A DNA stretch of 6,846 nt, taken from positions 1 to 6,846 of the forward strand of contig JAUZQH010000194.1 in NCBI GenBank assembly GCA_030951065.1. Direction: 5' to 3'. How positions within the stretch are numbered: position 1 is the first letter of the stretch; every line of letters starts with the position of its first letter. This DNA is from Mariprofundus sp. Lineage in GTDB: Bacteria > Pseudomonadota > Zetaproteobacteria > Mariprofundales > Mariprofundaceae. Of the stretch, positions 1 to 5,809 are shown piece after piece. A program made the translations under genes and the position numbers. Below the pieces are notes generated by a model. The model was not told the DNA's origin. It worked only from the letters and a program-made list of their open reading frames with translations, and did no database searches.

Positions 1-2
1 GC

Positions 3-53
3 TATGCACTCGAAGAGCATGAACGCCTGTTTAATATTCATTCCCGGCCATAG
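3..53 (+). CDS. possible C-terminal end of an upstream gene (partial)
   Basis: Frame 3 is open from the window edge to TAG at 51-53 and reads YALEEHERLFNIHSRP. The composition (charged, helix-like) is compatible with a protein C-terminus, and a gene ending just before the tRNA promoter would make sense of the layout. Sixteen residues are far too few to name a family, and an open stretch of this length is common by chance. No obvious intrinsic terminator follows it. Treat as a hint only. Confidence 0.25.
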   Translation, partial: YALEEHERLFNIHSRP

Positions 54-131
54 TGTTTGTTCATCATGTAGGTTTTTGTAGCTGAAATTGTGCAACCCTG
101 TAAAAAACACAAAAATGTTGCTCAAGGTATA

Positions 132-160
132 TTGACAGGAATAGTGCGCCTCCGTACGGT
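132..160 (+). promoter_or_regulatory. sigma70-type promoter of tRNA-Asn
   Basis: A perfect -35 box TTGACA (132-137) is followed after 17 bp by TACGGT (155-160), which matches TATAAT at four positions. The bases after the -10 are GC-rich (TCGCGCTCC), the kind of discriminator associated with stringent control of stable-RNA promoters. Transcription would start near 167, just ahead of the mature tRNA 5' end at 175. The placement right before a tRNA makes this call fairly safe; stringent control is inference. Confidence 0.7.
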
Positions 161-174
161 TCGCGCTCCTCAAT

Positions 175-250
175 TCCCCGATAGTTCAGTTGGTAGAACG
201 GTGGACTGTTAATCCATATGTCGCAGGTTCGAGTCCTGCTCGGGGAGCCA
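175..250 (+). tRNA. tRNA-Asn: tRNA-Asn (anticodon GTT)
   Basis: The 76-nt gene folds into a canonical cloverleaf. The acceptor strand TCCCCGA (175-181) pairs with TCGGGGA (240-246), followed by discriminator G and an encoded CCA end (248-250). The D-loop contains AGTTGGTAGA. The anticodon stem-loop carries GTT at 208-210, the expected positions 34-36. The T-arm holds the invariant GGTTCGAGTCC. GTT reads AAC/AAU, so the product delivers asparagine. It is a single tRNA with its own promoter upstream and a terminator directly downstream, so it is probably monocistronic. Confidence 0.97.
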
Positions 251-256
251 TATCAG

Positions 257-284
257 GGGCCGGCAAAAGCCGGCCCTTTTTTAT
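257..284 (+). terminator. intrinsic terminator of tRNA-Asn
   Basis: A perfect 8-bp GC stem, GGGCCGGC (257-264) and GCCGGCCC (269-276), closes an AAAA loop and is followed by a run of T (277-282) and a further T-rich stretch. It begins only six bases after the tRNA CCA end. This is a textbook rho-independent terminator. Confidence 0.93.
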
Positions 285-361
285 TGTTTTTTCTGCAATT
301 CCACCCTTCAAATCATTGCGAATTATAGCAACGACTATCAAAACCGAATCGTAGTGATCAC

Positions 362-398
362 AAAAAAAAGCCCGCCGGGCCAAAGGCCAGACGGGCTT
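362..398 (-). terminator. intrinsic terminator of rpsT
   Basis: Read on the minus strand, AAGCCCG (398-392) pairs with CGGGCTT (374-368). Inside this lies a second short GGCC/GGCC pairing around a TTT loop, and a run of T (369-362) follows. It sits 20 bases after the rpsT stop codon. Part of the run of A on the plus strand could in principle support the tRNA transcript's end too, but the T-run orientation fits rpsT. Confidence 0.9.
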
Positions 399-417
399 AA
401 ACATTCAGGGTGAAAAA

Positions 418-681
418 TCAGGAAATAGCTTTCACTTTGGCATTCAGGCGGGATACCTTGCGGGATGCCTGACGGGCATGAATCTGATTCTTGCGGCCAG
501 CTTTATCGAGCATGGAGATTGCAGTTTTCAGAGCTGTCGCAGCTGTATCTTTATCACCGGCTTCTACTGCAGCCAGTACCTTCTTGATCTCGGTACGCAT
601 TGCAGATTTCTGGGTGCGATTCTGTAAACGCTTTTTCTCGTCCTGACGAGCACGTTTCAGTGCTGATGCATGATTTGCCAC
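418..681 (-). CDS. rpsT: 30S ribosomal protein S20
   Basis: This encodes S20, a primary 16S rRNA-binding protein of the small subunit. Starting at GTG (681-679) gives an 87-residue protein, the same length as E. coli S20. It begins MANHASALKRARQDEKKRLQ and continues with the typical basic helices, an EAGDKDTA segment near residue 41, and SRLNAKVKAIS at the end. The frame stays open upstream for 21 more codons, but GTG is chosen because a good Shine-Dalgarno AAGGAG (695-690) lies eight bases ahead and MANxxSAxKRARQ is the family N-terminus. A non-ATG start is also known in E. coli, where rpsT uses TTG and S20 represses its own translation. The gene is monocistronic, with its own promoter and terminator. 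Confidence 0.97.
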   Translation of the reverse strand: MANHASALKRARQDEKKRLQNRTQKSAMRTEIKKVLAAVEAGDKDTAATALKTAISMLDKAGRKNQIHARQASRKVSRLNAKVKAIS

Positions 682-689
682 GTTTGTTA

Positions 690-709
690 CTCCTTGCAGC
701 CGTTGCTGC
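690..709 (-). promoter_or_regulatory. rpsT Shine-Dalgarno with abutting leader hairpin
   Basis: On the minus strand a GCAGC-AACG-GCTGC stem-loop (709-696) touches directly the Shine-Dalgarno AAGGAG (695-690) that precedes the GTG start. A second inverted pair, GCGCC (726-722) and GGCGC (712-708), shares two bases with this hairpin, so the two folds would compete if transcription starts far enough upstream. A structured leader next to a weak start codon is what S20 autoregulation would need; that role is inferred from E. coli. Confidence 0.45.
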
Positions 710-729
710 GCCTTATAGTGAGGCGCGGA

Positions 730-757
730 ACCATACCGTCTCACAAAACAGTGTCAA
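730..757 (-). promoter_or_regulatory. sigma70-type promoter of rpsT
   Basis: On the minus strand a perfect TTGACA (757-752) and TATGGT (735-730) are separated by 16 bp. The predicted start near 722-724 gives a leader of about 40 nt. The discriminator TCCGCGC is GC-rich, as in other growth-rate-controlled promoters. A perfect TATAAT also lies further upstream on the same strand (782-777). No convincing -35 box stands 16-18 bp before it, so a second promoter like that of E. coli rpsT is possible but unproven. Confidence 0.65.
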
Positions 758-1018
758 CTATTCGTGCTGCCGGATGATTATATTCTGCAAGTTATCAATG
801 CACGCAAAGTATATTTTATTTACACGAACCATCAGACAAATACATGGCCGGTTTTAATGCAGCTCCTGCCGCTCGCCTGCCAAAGGTACAGCTATCCGGC
901 GGCGCTCGAATACTGCGGGAAATTGTGAACATCCAGAATAAAGCATCTGCACAAGCCGTTGATTCCATGCTATGCTGTGCCTCTAAATTCGGCTGTATCA
1001 TCTGCCGAACGACGTCTC
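758..1018. other. intergenic region between divergent rpsT and CBS gene
   Basis: No supported gene lies here. The left part holds the rpsT promoter region and is AT-rich around 775-825. A 62-codon plus-strand frame (844-1032) is open and its stop overlaps the CBS gene ATG as ATGA, but it has no ribosome-binding site and an unconvincing Cys/Ala/Arg-rich translation. A weak plus-strand promoter candidate for the CBS gene is TGCACA (948-953), a 17-bp spacer, then TATGCT (971-976). It matches consensus only partly. Confidence 0.4.
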
Positions 1019-1028
1019 GGGAGGAATC

Positions 1029-1478
1029 ATGAAAGTTTCAGATATTATGTCACGCGGCTGTCTCACCTGTAAGGCAGGTGATACTCTGCATGATGCTACA
1101 CAAAAAATGGTCATGCGCCGCTGCGGGTCGCTGCCTGTGGTTGATGATGAGGATGCTACAAAACTGATTGGCATTATCACGATTCGCGACACCATGTTAC
1201 CACTATACCCTAACTTCGGTGAATATATCCATGATGCCAAATCAGCTCGTGATTTTGAAGACATGGAAGAGAACTATAAACGTGTGATGTGCATGAAGGT
1301 CAGGGAAGTGATGACGCCGAATCCGATGGTCGTCTATTCTGAAATGCCTGTACTTAAAGCTGCATCCTATATGGGGTTGAAAAATCTGCGCCGTATCCCG
1401 GTAGTGGATAACGATCAATTGACCGGCATCGTCAGCATTGGCGATATCAACCGGGGGCTGTTCATCGAGCACGGCTGA
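1029..1478 (+). CDS. stand-alone two-CBS-domain protein
   Basis: The 149-residue protein consists of a tandem pair of CBS domains (a Bateman module) and nothing else. CBS1 covers about residues 4-57 (VSDIMSRG...GIITIRD, with T51-I-R-D54). CBS2 covers about 90-146 (VREVMTPNPM...GIVSIGD, with S136-I-G-D139). The S/T-x-x-D pattern at the end of each domain is the usual ribose-contacting motif of CBS pairs that bind adenosine ligands such as AMP, ATP or SAM. A linker of about 33 residues, rich in charge and aromatics, joins the domains. No catalytic domain or membrane segment is visible, so it is probably a cytosolic ligand-sensing regulator whose partner is unknown. The start is secure: GGGAGG (1019-1024) lies four bases before the ATG. 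A terminator follows, so it is probably transcribed alone. Confidence 0.92.
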   Translation: MKVSDIMSRGCLTCKAGDTLHDATQKMVMRRCGSLPVVDDEDATKLIGIITIRDTMLPLYPNFGEYIHDAKSARDFEDMEENYKRVMCMKVREVMTPNPMVVYSEMPVLKAASYMGLKNLRRIPVVDNDQLTGIVSIGDINRGLFIEHG

Positions 1479-1514
1479 TGCACAACGATGCACATACTAT
1501 TATCTTGCAATGTA

Positions 1515-1548
1515 CAGGCTCCGGCATATCCCGGAGCCTGTTTTGTTT
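1515..1548 (+). terminator. intrinsic terminator after CBS gene
   Basis: A perfect 10-bp stem, CAGGCTCCGG (1515-1524) and CCGGAGCCTG (1531-1540), closes a CATATC loop and is followed by TTTTGTTT. It lies 36 bases past the CBS gene stop. Only 33 bases separate it from the next plus-strand start, so the downstream gene either has a promoter overlapping this hairpin or is read through. Confidence 0.9.
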
Positions 1549-1581
1549 GCCCCTTCAGCTTAAGATCATTGCTTTGAACTA

Positions 1582-3096
1582 ATGCCTTATTCCAAAATGC
1601 CACCACACATCCGGGCATTCTATAAACCTGAAACCTACCCGCATCCGGCCAAACACATTGAAATGATCCAGACGCATGCCTCGTGGGTATTTCTGAGCGG
1701 TGACTTTGCCTATAAATTGAAAAAACCGGTGAACTTCGGTTTTATGGACTTCTCCACATTGGCGAAACGGAAATATTACTGCGAACAGGAACTGAAACTA
1801 AACCGCAGGCTGGCACCGGCTTTGTATCTCGATGTATTACCCGTCTATCGGCATGGCGATAATTACAATCTGAGCGAACCGGGTGACATCGTGGATTATT
1901 GCCTGAAAATGATGCGCTTCAGGCAATCCGACCTGTTTGACCGGAAACTTCTGCAGAACGAACTTGATCCGCAATGGATGGATCAGCTGGCTGAATATGT
2001 GGCCCGTTTTCATGATCAGGCGGAAATCAATCTTGATTCAGGTTTTGATCATGCATCGCTGCTGGTCAGTCATATTCAGGACAATCTTGTTATTGCCTCC
2101 GAACATGCCGGCCTTGCCATTGCGCCGGAAAGTCTGCAGTCCCTGACCTTGTTCATAAGTACCGAGCTGACAGCAAAACAGGAACTACTGAAACAGCGGC
2201 AGAGCGACCGACATATCCGGCATTGTCACGGCGACCTGCACTTCAGAAATATCACGCTGGTCGACGACAAACCGGTCCTGTTTGACTGCATTGAATTCAA
2301 CGATGCTTACCGCATCATTGATACCATGAACGATGTTGCCTTTCTGGTCATGGATTGTGATGCGCACATGCGCCCCGACCTGGGTATGCGTTTTTTATCA
2401 CGCTATCTTGAATATTCCGGCGATTATACAGGGCTCGCCTTGTTGCCAATATATCTGCTCTACCGGGCCAGCGTACGCGGCAAGGTGGCCTGCATTCTCG
2501 CAGATGAATTACCGCCCGAACAGCAACAACCGCAGTGGCATGAAGCACAACAATATTTTGAACTTGCGGCAAGATATACAAAGCCGGTCAAACCAGCCCT
2601 GTTTGCCAATGGCGGTCTATCCGGCAGCGGCAAAAGTCATTTGGCACTGCTTGGTTGCGGCCCTCAACGCGCTATCATCATCCGGTCTGATGCCACACGC
2701 AAGCGGATTGCAACCGATTATCCCGGCCTCGAACAATACGGCCGGGACATGCATACCCATACATACAAGGCCATGCTCGATGCCGCCCGCTGCGTACTCA
2801 AGGCAGGATTTTCGGTTATTCTGGATGCTACATTTCTGCATCCGGACAGCCGCAAACAGGTAAGGGAACTGGCCAACGCATGCCATGTATTATTACATTT
2901 CTATTGGCTGGAGATCGATCCGGAAACGCTGAAAAACAATATCCTCCTCAGGCAACAGGCCGGACATGATATCTCCGATGCCGATCTCGATGTACTGAAG
3001 CGACAACTGGACGAATACCGGCGTCCGGAAGAAAGCGGCATCCGCTTTCTCACATCATCAGAGTCATTCCCCTTTAACGCCACCAACCCGGACTGA
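1582..3096 (+). CDS. bifunctional APH-like kinase / P-loop ATP-binding protein
   Basis: The 504-residue protein joins two nucleotide-using domains, a combination known as the COG2187-COG0645 fusion. Residues 1 to about 320 resemble aminoglycoside/choline kinases. They carry the catalytic loop HGDLHFRN (216-223, catalytic Asp218) and the metal-binding equivalent FDCIEFN (234-240, Asp235). The family-typical N-terminal block (H-A-S-W-V-F-L-S-G-D then Y-K-L-K-K-P) is present. Residues from about 338 form a small P-loop kinase-like domain with Walker A GLSGSGKS (345-352), an R-S-D-A-T-R-K-R segment soon after, and ILDATF as a Walker-B-like strand. The length matches known fused members and no residue looks lost. 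The substrate is unknown; the APH-like fold does not by itself mean antibiotic resistance. The ATG has no clear Shine-Dalgarno, but family alignment supports a start here. The last 33 bases overlap the converging FGE-like remnant. Confidence 0.93.
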   Translation: MPYSKMPPHIRAFYKPETYPHPAKHIEMIQTHASWVFLSGDFAYKLKKPVNFGFMDFSTLAKRKYYCEQELKLNRRLAPALYLDVLPVYRHGDNYNLSEPGDIVDYCLKMMRFRQSDLFDRKLLQNELDPQWMDQLAEYVARFHDQAEINLDSGFDHASLLVSHIQDNLVIASEHAGLAIAPESLQSLTLFISTELTAKQELLKQRQSDRHIRHCHGDLHFRNITLVDDKPVLFDCIEFNDAYRIIDTMNDVAFLVMDCDAHMRPDLGMRFLSRYLEYSGDYTGLALLPIYLLYRASVRGKVACILADELPPEQQQPQWHEAQQYFELAARYTKPVKPALFANGGLSGSGKSHLALLGCGPQRAIIIRSDATRKRIATDYPGLEQYGRDMHTHTYKAMLDAARCVLKAGFSVILDATFLHPDSRKQVRELANACHVLLHFYWLEIDPETLKNNILLRQQAGHDISDADLDVLKRQLDEYRRPEESGIRFLTSSESFPFNATNPD

Positions 3097-3596
3097 GCTC
3101 CGGAATGGCAGCACCTCAACCAGGCGGAACCCGATCAGGATATGTTTCAGCTGTTGCGGACGCGAATGCCATGCGGCCGGTCGACAAATACCGCCGTGAT
3201 CATCCCAGCTGCCACCCTTGACTACGTGGCGGTGCTTCCCCTGCTCCGTTGCAGTCCATTCATACACCTGACCGGCGCCATCCAGCACCCCGTAAGGGCT
3301 AGCCCCTTGCGGAAATGATCCGACGGGCATGGTTGCGTATTCCGATGCAACCGGCCCTCGATCTGCGTTATTCAATCGGCTGGCATCGTAATCGTTACCC
3401 CATGGGTATAAACGCCCATCTGTTCCACGCATGGCTTTTTCCCATTCTTCTGCACCGGGTAAACGCAGCTTCCGCCCTGTTTTCCGGTTGCGCCGCGAAC
3501 ACTGCAATACTGCATAACCAGATCATCCATGTAGCAAGAATGTGTCCGGAAATTCTGTTTCGCATGCCTGTAGGTCGCTTCTGCTTCAGTCTGCTT
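3064..3596 (-). pseudogene. 5'-truncated FGE-like (SUMF1/EgtB/PvdO) gene remnant
   Basis: The frame running down to TGA at 3064 encodes the C-terminal half of a formylglycine-generating-enzyme-like domain. Visible blocks are RKTGRKLRLPGAEEWEKAMRG (family RLPTEAEWE), LYPWGNDY, TMPVGSFPQGASPYGVLDG, AGQVYEWTAT (family AGNVWEWT), KGGSWDD and IGFRLVEV. The N-terminal half (about 120 residues in the family) is missing, because only about 100 bases separate this part from the deaminase stop. Upstream the frame is broken by TGA at 3525-3523 and 3588-3586. The neighbouring frame is open from 3596 to 3504 and reads MDDLVMQYC near 3530-3504, similar to the family's WDDAxxYC, which suggests a frameshift near 3505. 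A 147-codon frame from TTG (3507) exists but has no good start signal. The paired cysteines of sulfatase-activating FGEs are not both present. Confidence 0.72.
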
Positions 3597-3607
3597 TCAG
3601 TTGACTT

Positions 3608-4201
3608 TCAACCGGGCAATGAATCATGCCGGGCATTATAGATCGGCCCGTTATCGCCTGCGTAATGTCGTAATATTTCAACAGCATCGCTTCTGCAGAT
3701 ATCGGTTTCTACAGTCATTCCGCGTTGGAGCAGAGCATCTTTCCAGTTCGATAATTTAGGGCCTTCGTCAAAACCAATCGCACGTGCATCGCTATCGCGG
3801 GCGGCACAAACAAGATGCCGAACACCCGACCATGGAACAGCGCCAAAACACATGGCGCATGGTTCACAACTGGTCACCAGTTCGCACGATGGCAAACCTC
3901 TGGCTGACAGGTCAAAACAGCCGAGCTGTTGCTGTGCAGCCGTGATGGCCATGATTTCAGCATGTGCAATTGATGCGCAACAGGAAACCACCCGATTAAC
4001 TCCCGCACTGATCAATTGATATGAAACACTGTCGAAAATGATTGCCCCGAAGGGGCCACCTGTCTGATGCTGAATATTGAGCGCAGATAATTCGATGGCC
4101 AACAGCATCCGCGTTGAAATATCCGGATAACTGTCGCCATGGGTATCTATCCATGCCGACAGCCATTGCGGGGGATCAAGAATGATCTGTGCCGGTTTCA
4201 T
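3608..4201 (-). CDS. nucleoside deaminase, guanine-deaminase-like
   Basis: This 197-residue protein belongs to the zinc-dependent cytidine/deoxycytidylate deaminase superfamily. The zinc site is complete: H80-A-E82 with the proton-shuttling Glu82, and P114-C115-A-M-C118. GGPFGA (48-53) and SCEPCAMC followed by W124 and ARDSDARAIGFDEGP resemble bacterial guanine deaminase (GuaD) more than the tRNA deaminase TadA. The likely reaction is hydrolytic deamination of a purine base such as guanine to xanthine; the substrate is inferred. The ATG at 4201 is preferred because GGTGGGG sits just upstream; an ATG 24 bases earlier (4225) lacks a comparable site. The frame continues open further upstream into the globin remnant. 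It lies downstream of the FmdB gene on the same strand and may be co-transcribed. Confidence 0.87.
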   Translation of the reverse strand: MKPAQIILDPPQWLSAWIDTHGDSYPDISTRMLLAIELSALNIQHQTGGPFGAIIFDSVSYQLISAGVNRVVSCCASIAHAEIMAITAAQQQLGCFDLSARGLPSCELVTSCEPCAMCFGAVPWSGVRHLVCAARDSDARAIGFDEGPKLSNWKDALLQRGMTVETDICRSDAVEILRHYAGDNGPIYNARHDSLPG

Positions 4202-4383
4202 GTCCCCACCCGTTTTTTCACCCATAAACCGGATCCGGCATAATTCTATAACAGCCTGATTATGATCTTCGAAAAAGCGGCCCGGCCGGGGATGGACATC
4301 GACCTTGTTATCAAAACGCCGATGACAGGATCCAATGTTGTCAGGCCGCCAATCTGCTCAAATAAAGATACATTTCCAGCCAT
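4202..4383 (-). pseudogene. truncated haemoglobin (trHb) remnant, frameshifted
   Basis: An ATG at 4383 starts MAGNVSLFEQIGGLTTLDPVI, which matches the N-terminus of truncated globins (SLYEKLGG...). The frame then derails at a run of four T (4316-4313). Moving to the -1 frame restores F-D-N-K-V-D-V-H-P-R-P-G-R-F-F-E-D-H-N, matching the family pattern FYxxVLxDPRxxxFFxxxD, and continues to R-F-M-G-E-K-T-G-G, resembling the family's AFLxxxFGG. One extra T would repair the frame. Similarity ends near residue 60, so the segment with the haem-ligating proximal histidine is absent. The Tyr B10 position also reads Asp. The ATG overlaps the FmdB stop as TAATG, implying the intact gene was translationally coupled to it. 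The restored frame runs directly into the deaminase frame. The identification rests on pattern matching by eye. Confidence 0.6.
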
Positions 4384-4607
4384 TAGTGACGAGCCGGACA
4401 TGCACCGGCACCACAGACAGGAGCAGGCGAACACGGGGCTGTTCCGCAGGGCGTGTCAGCTACTCCTGAACCAACAGCATGAGCTGAAATTAATTTCTGC
4501 AGATGCTCGCTTCCACACTGTTTGCAAGATACCGGCTCTGAACTGTTGCGCACCAGTGTTTCAAAATTGCAGTCGCAGGCCTGACAATGAAATTCATAAA
4601 TTGGCAT
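4383..4607 (-). CDS. FmdB family zinc-ribbon protein
   Basis: This 74-residue protein starts MPIYEFHCQACDCNFE and carries a classic FmdB zinc ribbon, with C8-x-x-C11 and C28-x-x-C31 as the four probable zinc ligands. SEHLQKLIS follows, then a Cys/Gly/Ala/Pro-rich tail holding four more cysteines (PCGTAPCSPAPVCGAGAC). Such tails are common in FmdB-family members; their role is unknown. The family is named after a putative regulator in a formamidase/amidase gene cluster, but most members have no proven function. The start is certain: AGGAGG (4621-4616) lies eight bases before the ATG, and the longer upstream frame would add residues unlike the family. Its TAA overlaps the globin remnant's ATG. 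It lies 134 bases after the cyclase stop on the same strand. Confidence 0.92.
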   Translation of the reverse strand: MPIYEFHCQACDCNFETLVRNSSEPVSCKQCGSEHLQKLISAHAVGSGVADTPCGTAPCSPAPVCGAGACPARH

Positions 4608-4715
4608 GAAAAAAACCTCCTGACCAGAAACATTAGTAAATTTGTTTTTCCTGAGAAGTAACGCGATTGCCGCCAGCAATTGATTACAGAAAGAGATGAA
4701 TCAGCTGCCTGACGC

Positions 4716-4733
4716 ATATGGTTTATCCCATAT
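4716..4733. repeat. inverted repeat downstream of cyclase gene
   Basis: ATATGG (4716-4721) and CCATAT (4728-4733) are perfect inverted arms around a six-base loop, nine bases past the cyclase stop on the minus strand. There is no T-run, and the stem is AT-rich, so it is not a convincing intrinsic terminator. It could act as an mRNA 3'-end hairpin or be chance. Confidence 0.35.
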
Positions 4734-4741
4734 CAAGCCAG

Positions 4742-5809
4742 CTAGCTCATCACCTGATAACACTTCACCGGCTGCGAGCGATTTTTTACCTTCACCTCTC
4801 CCTTTGGCTGCATGGCAATTAAATGGCCGCATCGCTCATGTACTGCTTCTCCGACGATAATGCTCCGCCCTTCAGCCATCTGCTCGAGCCGGGCCGCCAC
4901 ATTTACCGTATCGCCGATAACAGTATAATCCATGCGATTCTTTGAACCAAGGTTGCCCATCACCACGTCACCACAATTGATACCAATGCCAACCTCGAAA
5001 ACAGGGTAGCCTTTCTTTCTGAACTCATCCATCAGACTTTTCATTTCGTTTTGCATCTCAACAGCAGCCTTCAGAGAATTGATCGGACCATGCTCTACAG
5101 AATCCAGTATCCCGAATGTTGCCATCAGTTCATCACCAACAAATTTATCAAGTACGCCATAGTGTTTAAATATGATCTTCACCATGGCATCAAAATATTC
5201 ATTGAGCATACTAATGAGAACTTCAGGCTCAAGATGTTCAGAAATCGTTGTAAATGAACGGATATCAGCAAACAGGATAGTCGCCATCTGCCTTTTATTC
5301 TGCAGCGGTGTATCCTCATTCGAATTGACAATTTTGTTGACCAGATCCTGGCCGACATAGCGACTCAGCCGATGACGGGACAGGCCCTCTTCTCTCAGCC
5401 TTTTCTGATATTTTTCAATATCCCGGCTGTAAAGCATCATCTTGGTTGTCATTTCCTGAAAATTACGCGCCGAGCGCTGGGATTCGAGCAGCATGACATT
5501 AAAAGCGTTGACGATATCGTTCAGTTCATCCGGTGTATCCTCATCGATTTCAATCGATGTCCTCAACTTGGAAGACAAAGCCTCACTGGTGCTGTCACAG
5601 ACCTTTTTTAACTGCTGGCCAAATTTTCGAATCACGGAAAACCCGATCAAATGGGCAACCAATGCTATGACAGCAACAATTAAAATGGAGGCGGTCACAT
5701 TAATGTCCAGTGATATGATGATATACAAGGCAAGCAGATATGGAATAAAACCGATCAGGGCATAGCTGGCCTGTTCGATATCTTTAAATCGGCGGGGAAT
5801 TTTCATCAT
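4742..5809 (-). CDS. membrane class III (IIIb-type) adenylate cyclase with HAMP
   Basis: The 355-residue protein would make cAMP from ATP at the inner membrane. Two hydrophobic helices (about 15-34 and 37-60) are joined by a very short turn, so there is no periplasmic sensor domain. A HAMP-like linker follows (about 61-113, with DELNDIVNAFNVM at 94-106), then a probable coiled coil to about 145. The class III catalytic domain covers about 172-355. The catalytic set is complete: metal-binding D182 (FADIRSFT) and D226 (KFVGDELMA), adenine-selecting K222, and N303 and R307 for transition-state binding (VNVAAR). The second base-contacting position is Thr (T296 in DYTVIGD) rather than Asp, which marks subclass IIIb, a group with known bicarbonate-responsive members. 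Its ATG overlaps the PilZ stop (ATGA); a second ATG follows directly and would also couple. Confidence 0.94.
   Translation of the reverse strand: MMKIPRRFKDIEQASYALIGFIPYLLALYIIISLDINVTASILIVAVIALVAHLIGFSVIRKFGQQLKKVCDSTSEALSSKLRTSIEIDEDTPDELNDIVNAFNVMLLESQRSARNFQEMTTKMMLYSRDIEKYQKRLREEGLSRHRLSRYVGQDLVNKIVNSNEDTPLQNKRQMATILFADIRSFTTISEHLEPEVLISMLNEYFDAMVKIIFKHYGVLDKFVGDELMATFGILDSVEHGPINSLKAAVEMQNEMKSLMDEFRKKGYPVFEVGIGINCGDVVMGNLGSKNRMDYTVIGDTVNVAARLEQMAEGRSIIVGEAVHERCGHLIAMQPKGEVKVKNRSQPVKCYQVMS

Noticed and set aside
186..404. 72-codon minus-strand frame antisense to the tRNA ending in ...RAGLEPATYGL...
   Set aside because: This is a translation of the complement of a tRNA gene, a well-known spurious protein pattern, and it also crosses two terminators.
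844..1032. 62-codon plus-strand frame whose stop overlaps the CBS gene ATG (ATGA)
   Set aside because: It has no Shine-Dalgarno and no recognisable family, and the CBS gene has a strong site of its own. The overlap is probably chance.
1582..2540. Calling the kinase an aminoglycoside-resistance gene
   Set aside because: The APH-like fold is shared by many unrelated kinases, and the fused family is a common chromosomal protein without shown drug activity.
2333..2863. 176-codon plus-strand frame inside the bifunctional kinase gene
   Set aside because: It overlaps both conserved domains of the real gene in another frame, and its translation resembles no family.
3088..3103. CCGGA-CTGAGC-TCCGG hairpin over the kinase stop codon as a bidirectional terminator
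   Set aside because: The stem is only five base pairs and no T-run follows on either strand.
3315..3641. 108-codon plus-strand frame opposite the FGE-like remnant
   Set aside because: It lies antisense to recognisable FGE blocks and has no family features or ribosome-binding site.
4300..4320. Programmed -1 frameshift at the four-T run in the globin remnant
   Set aside because: The codons GGC-GTT-TTG do not form a standard X-XXY-YYZ slippery site, I see no clear downstream structure, and the globin is truncated anyway. Decay or a sequencing error is simpler.
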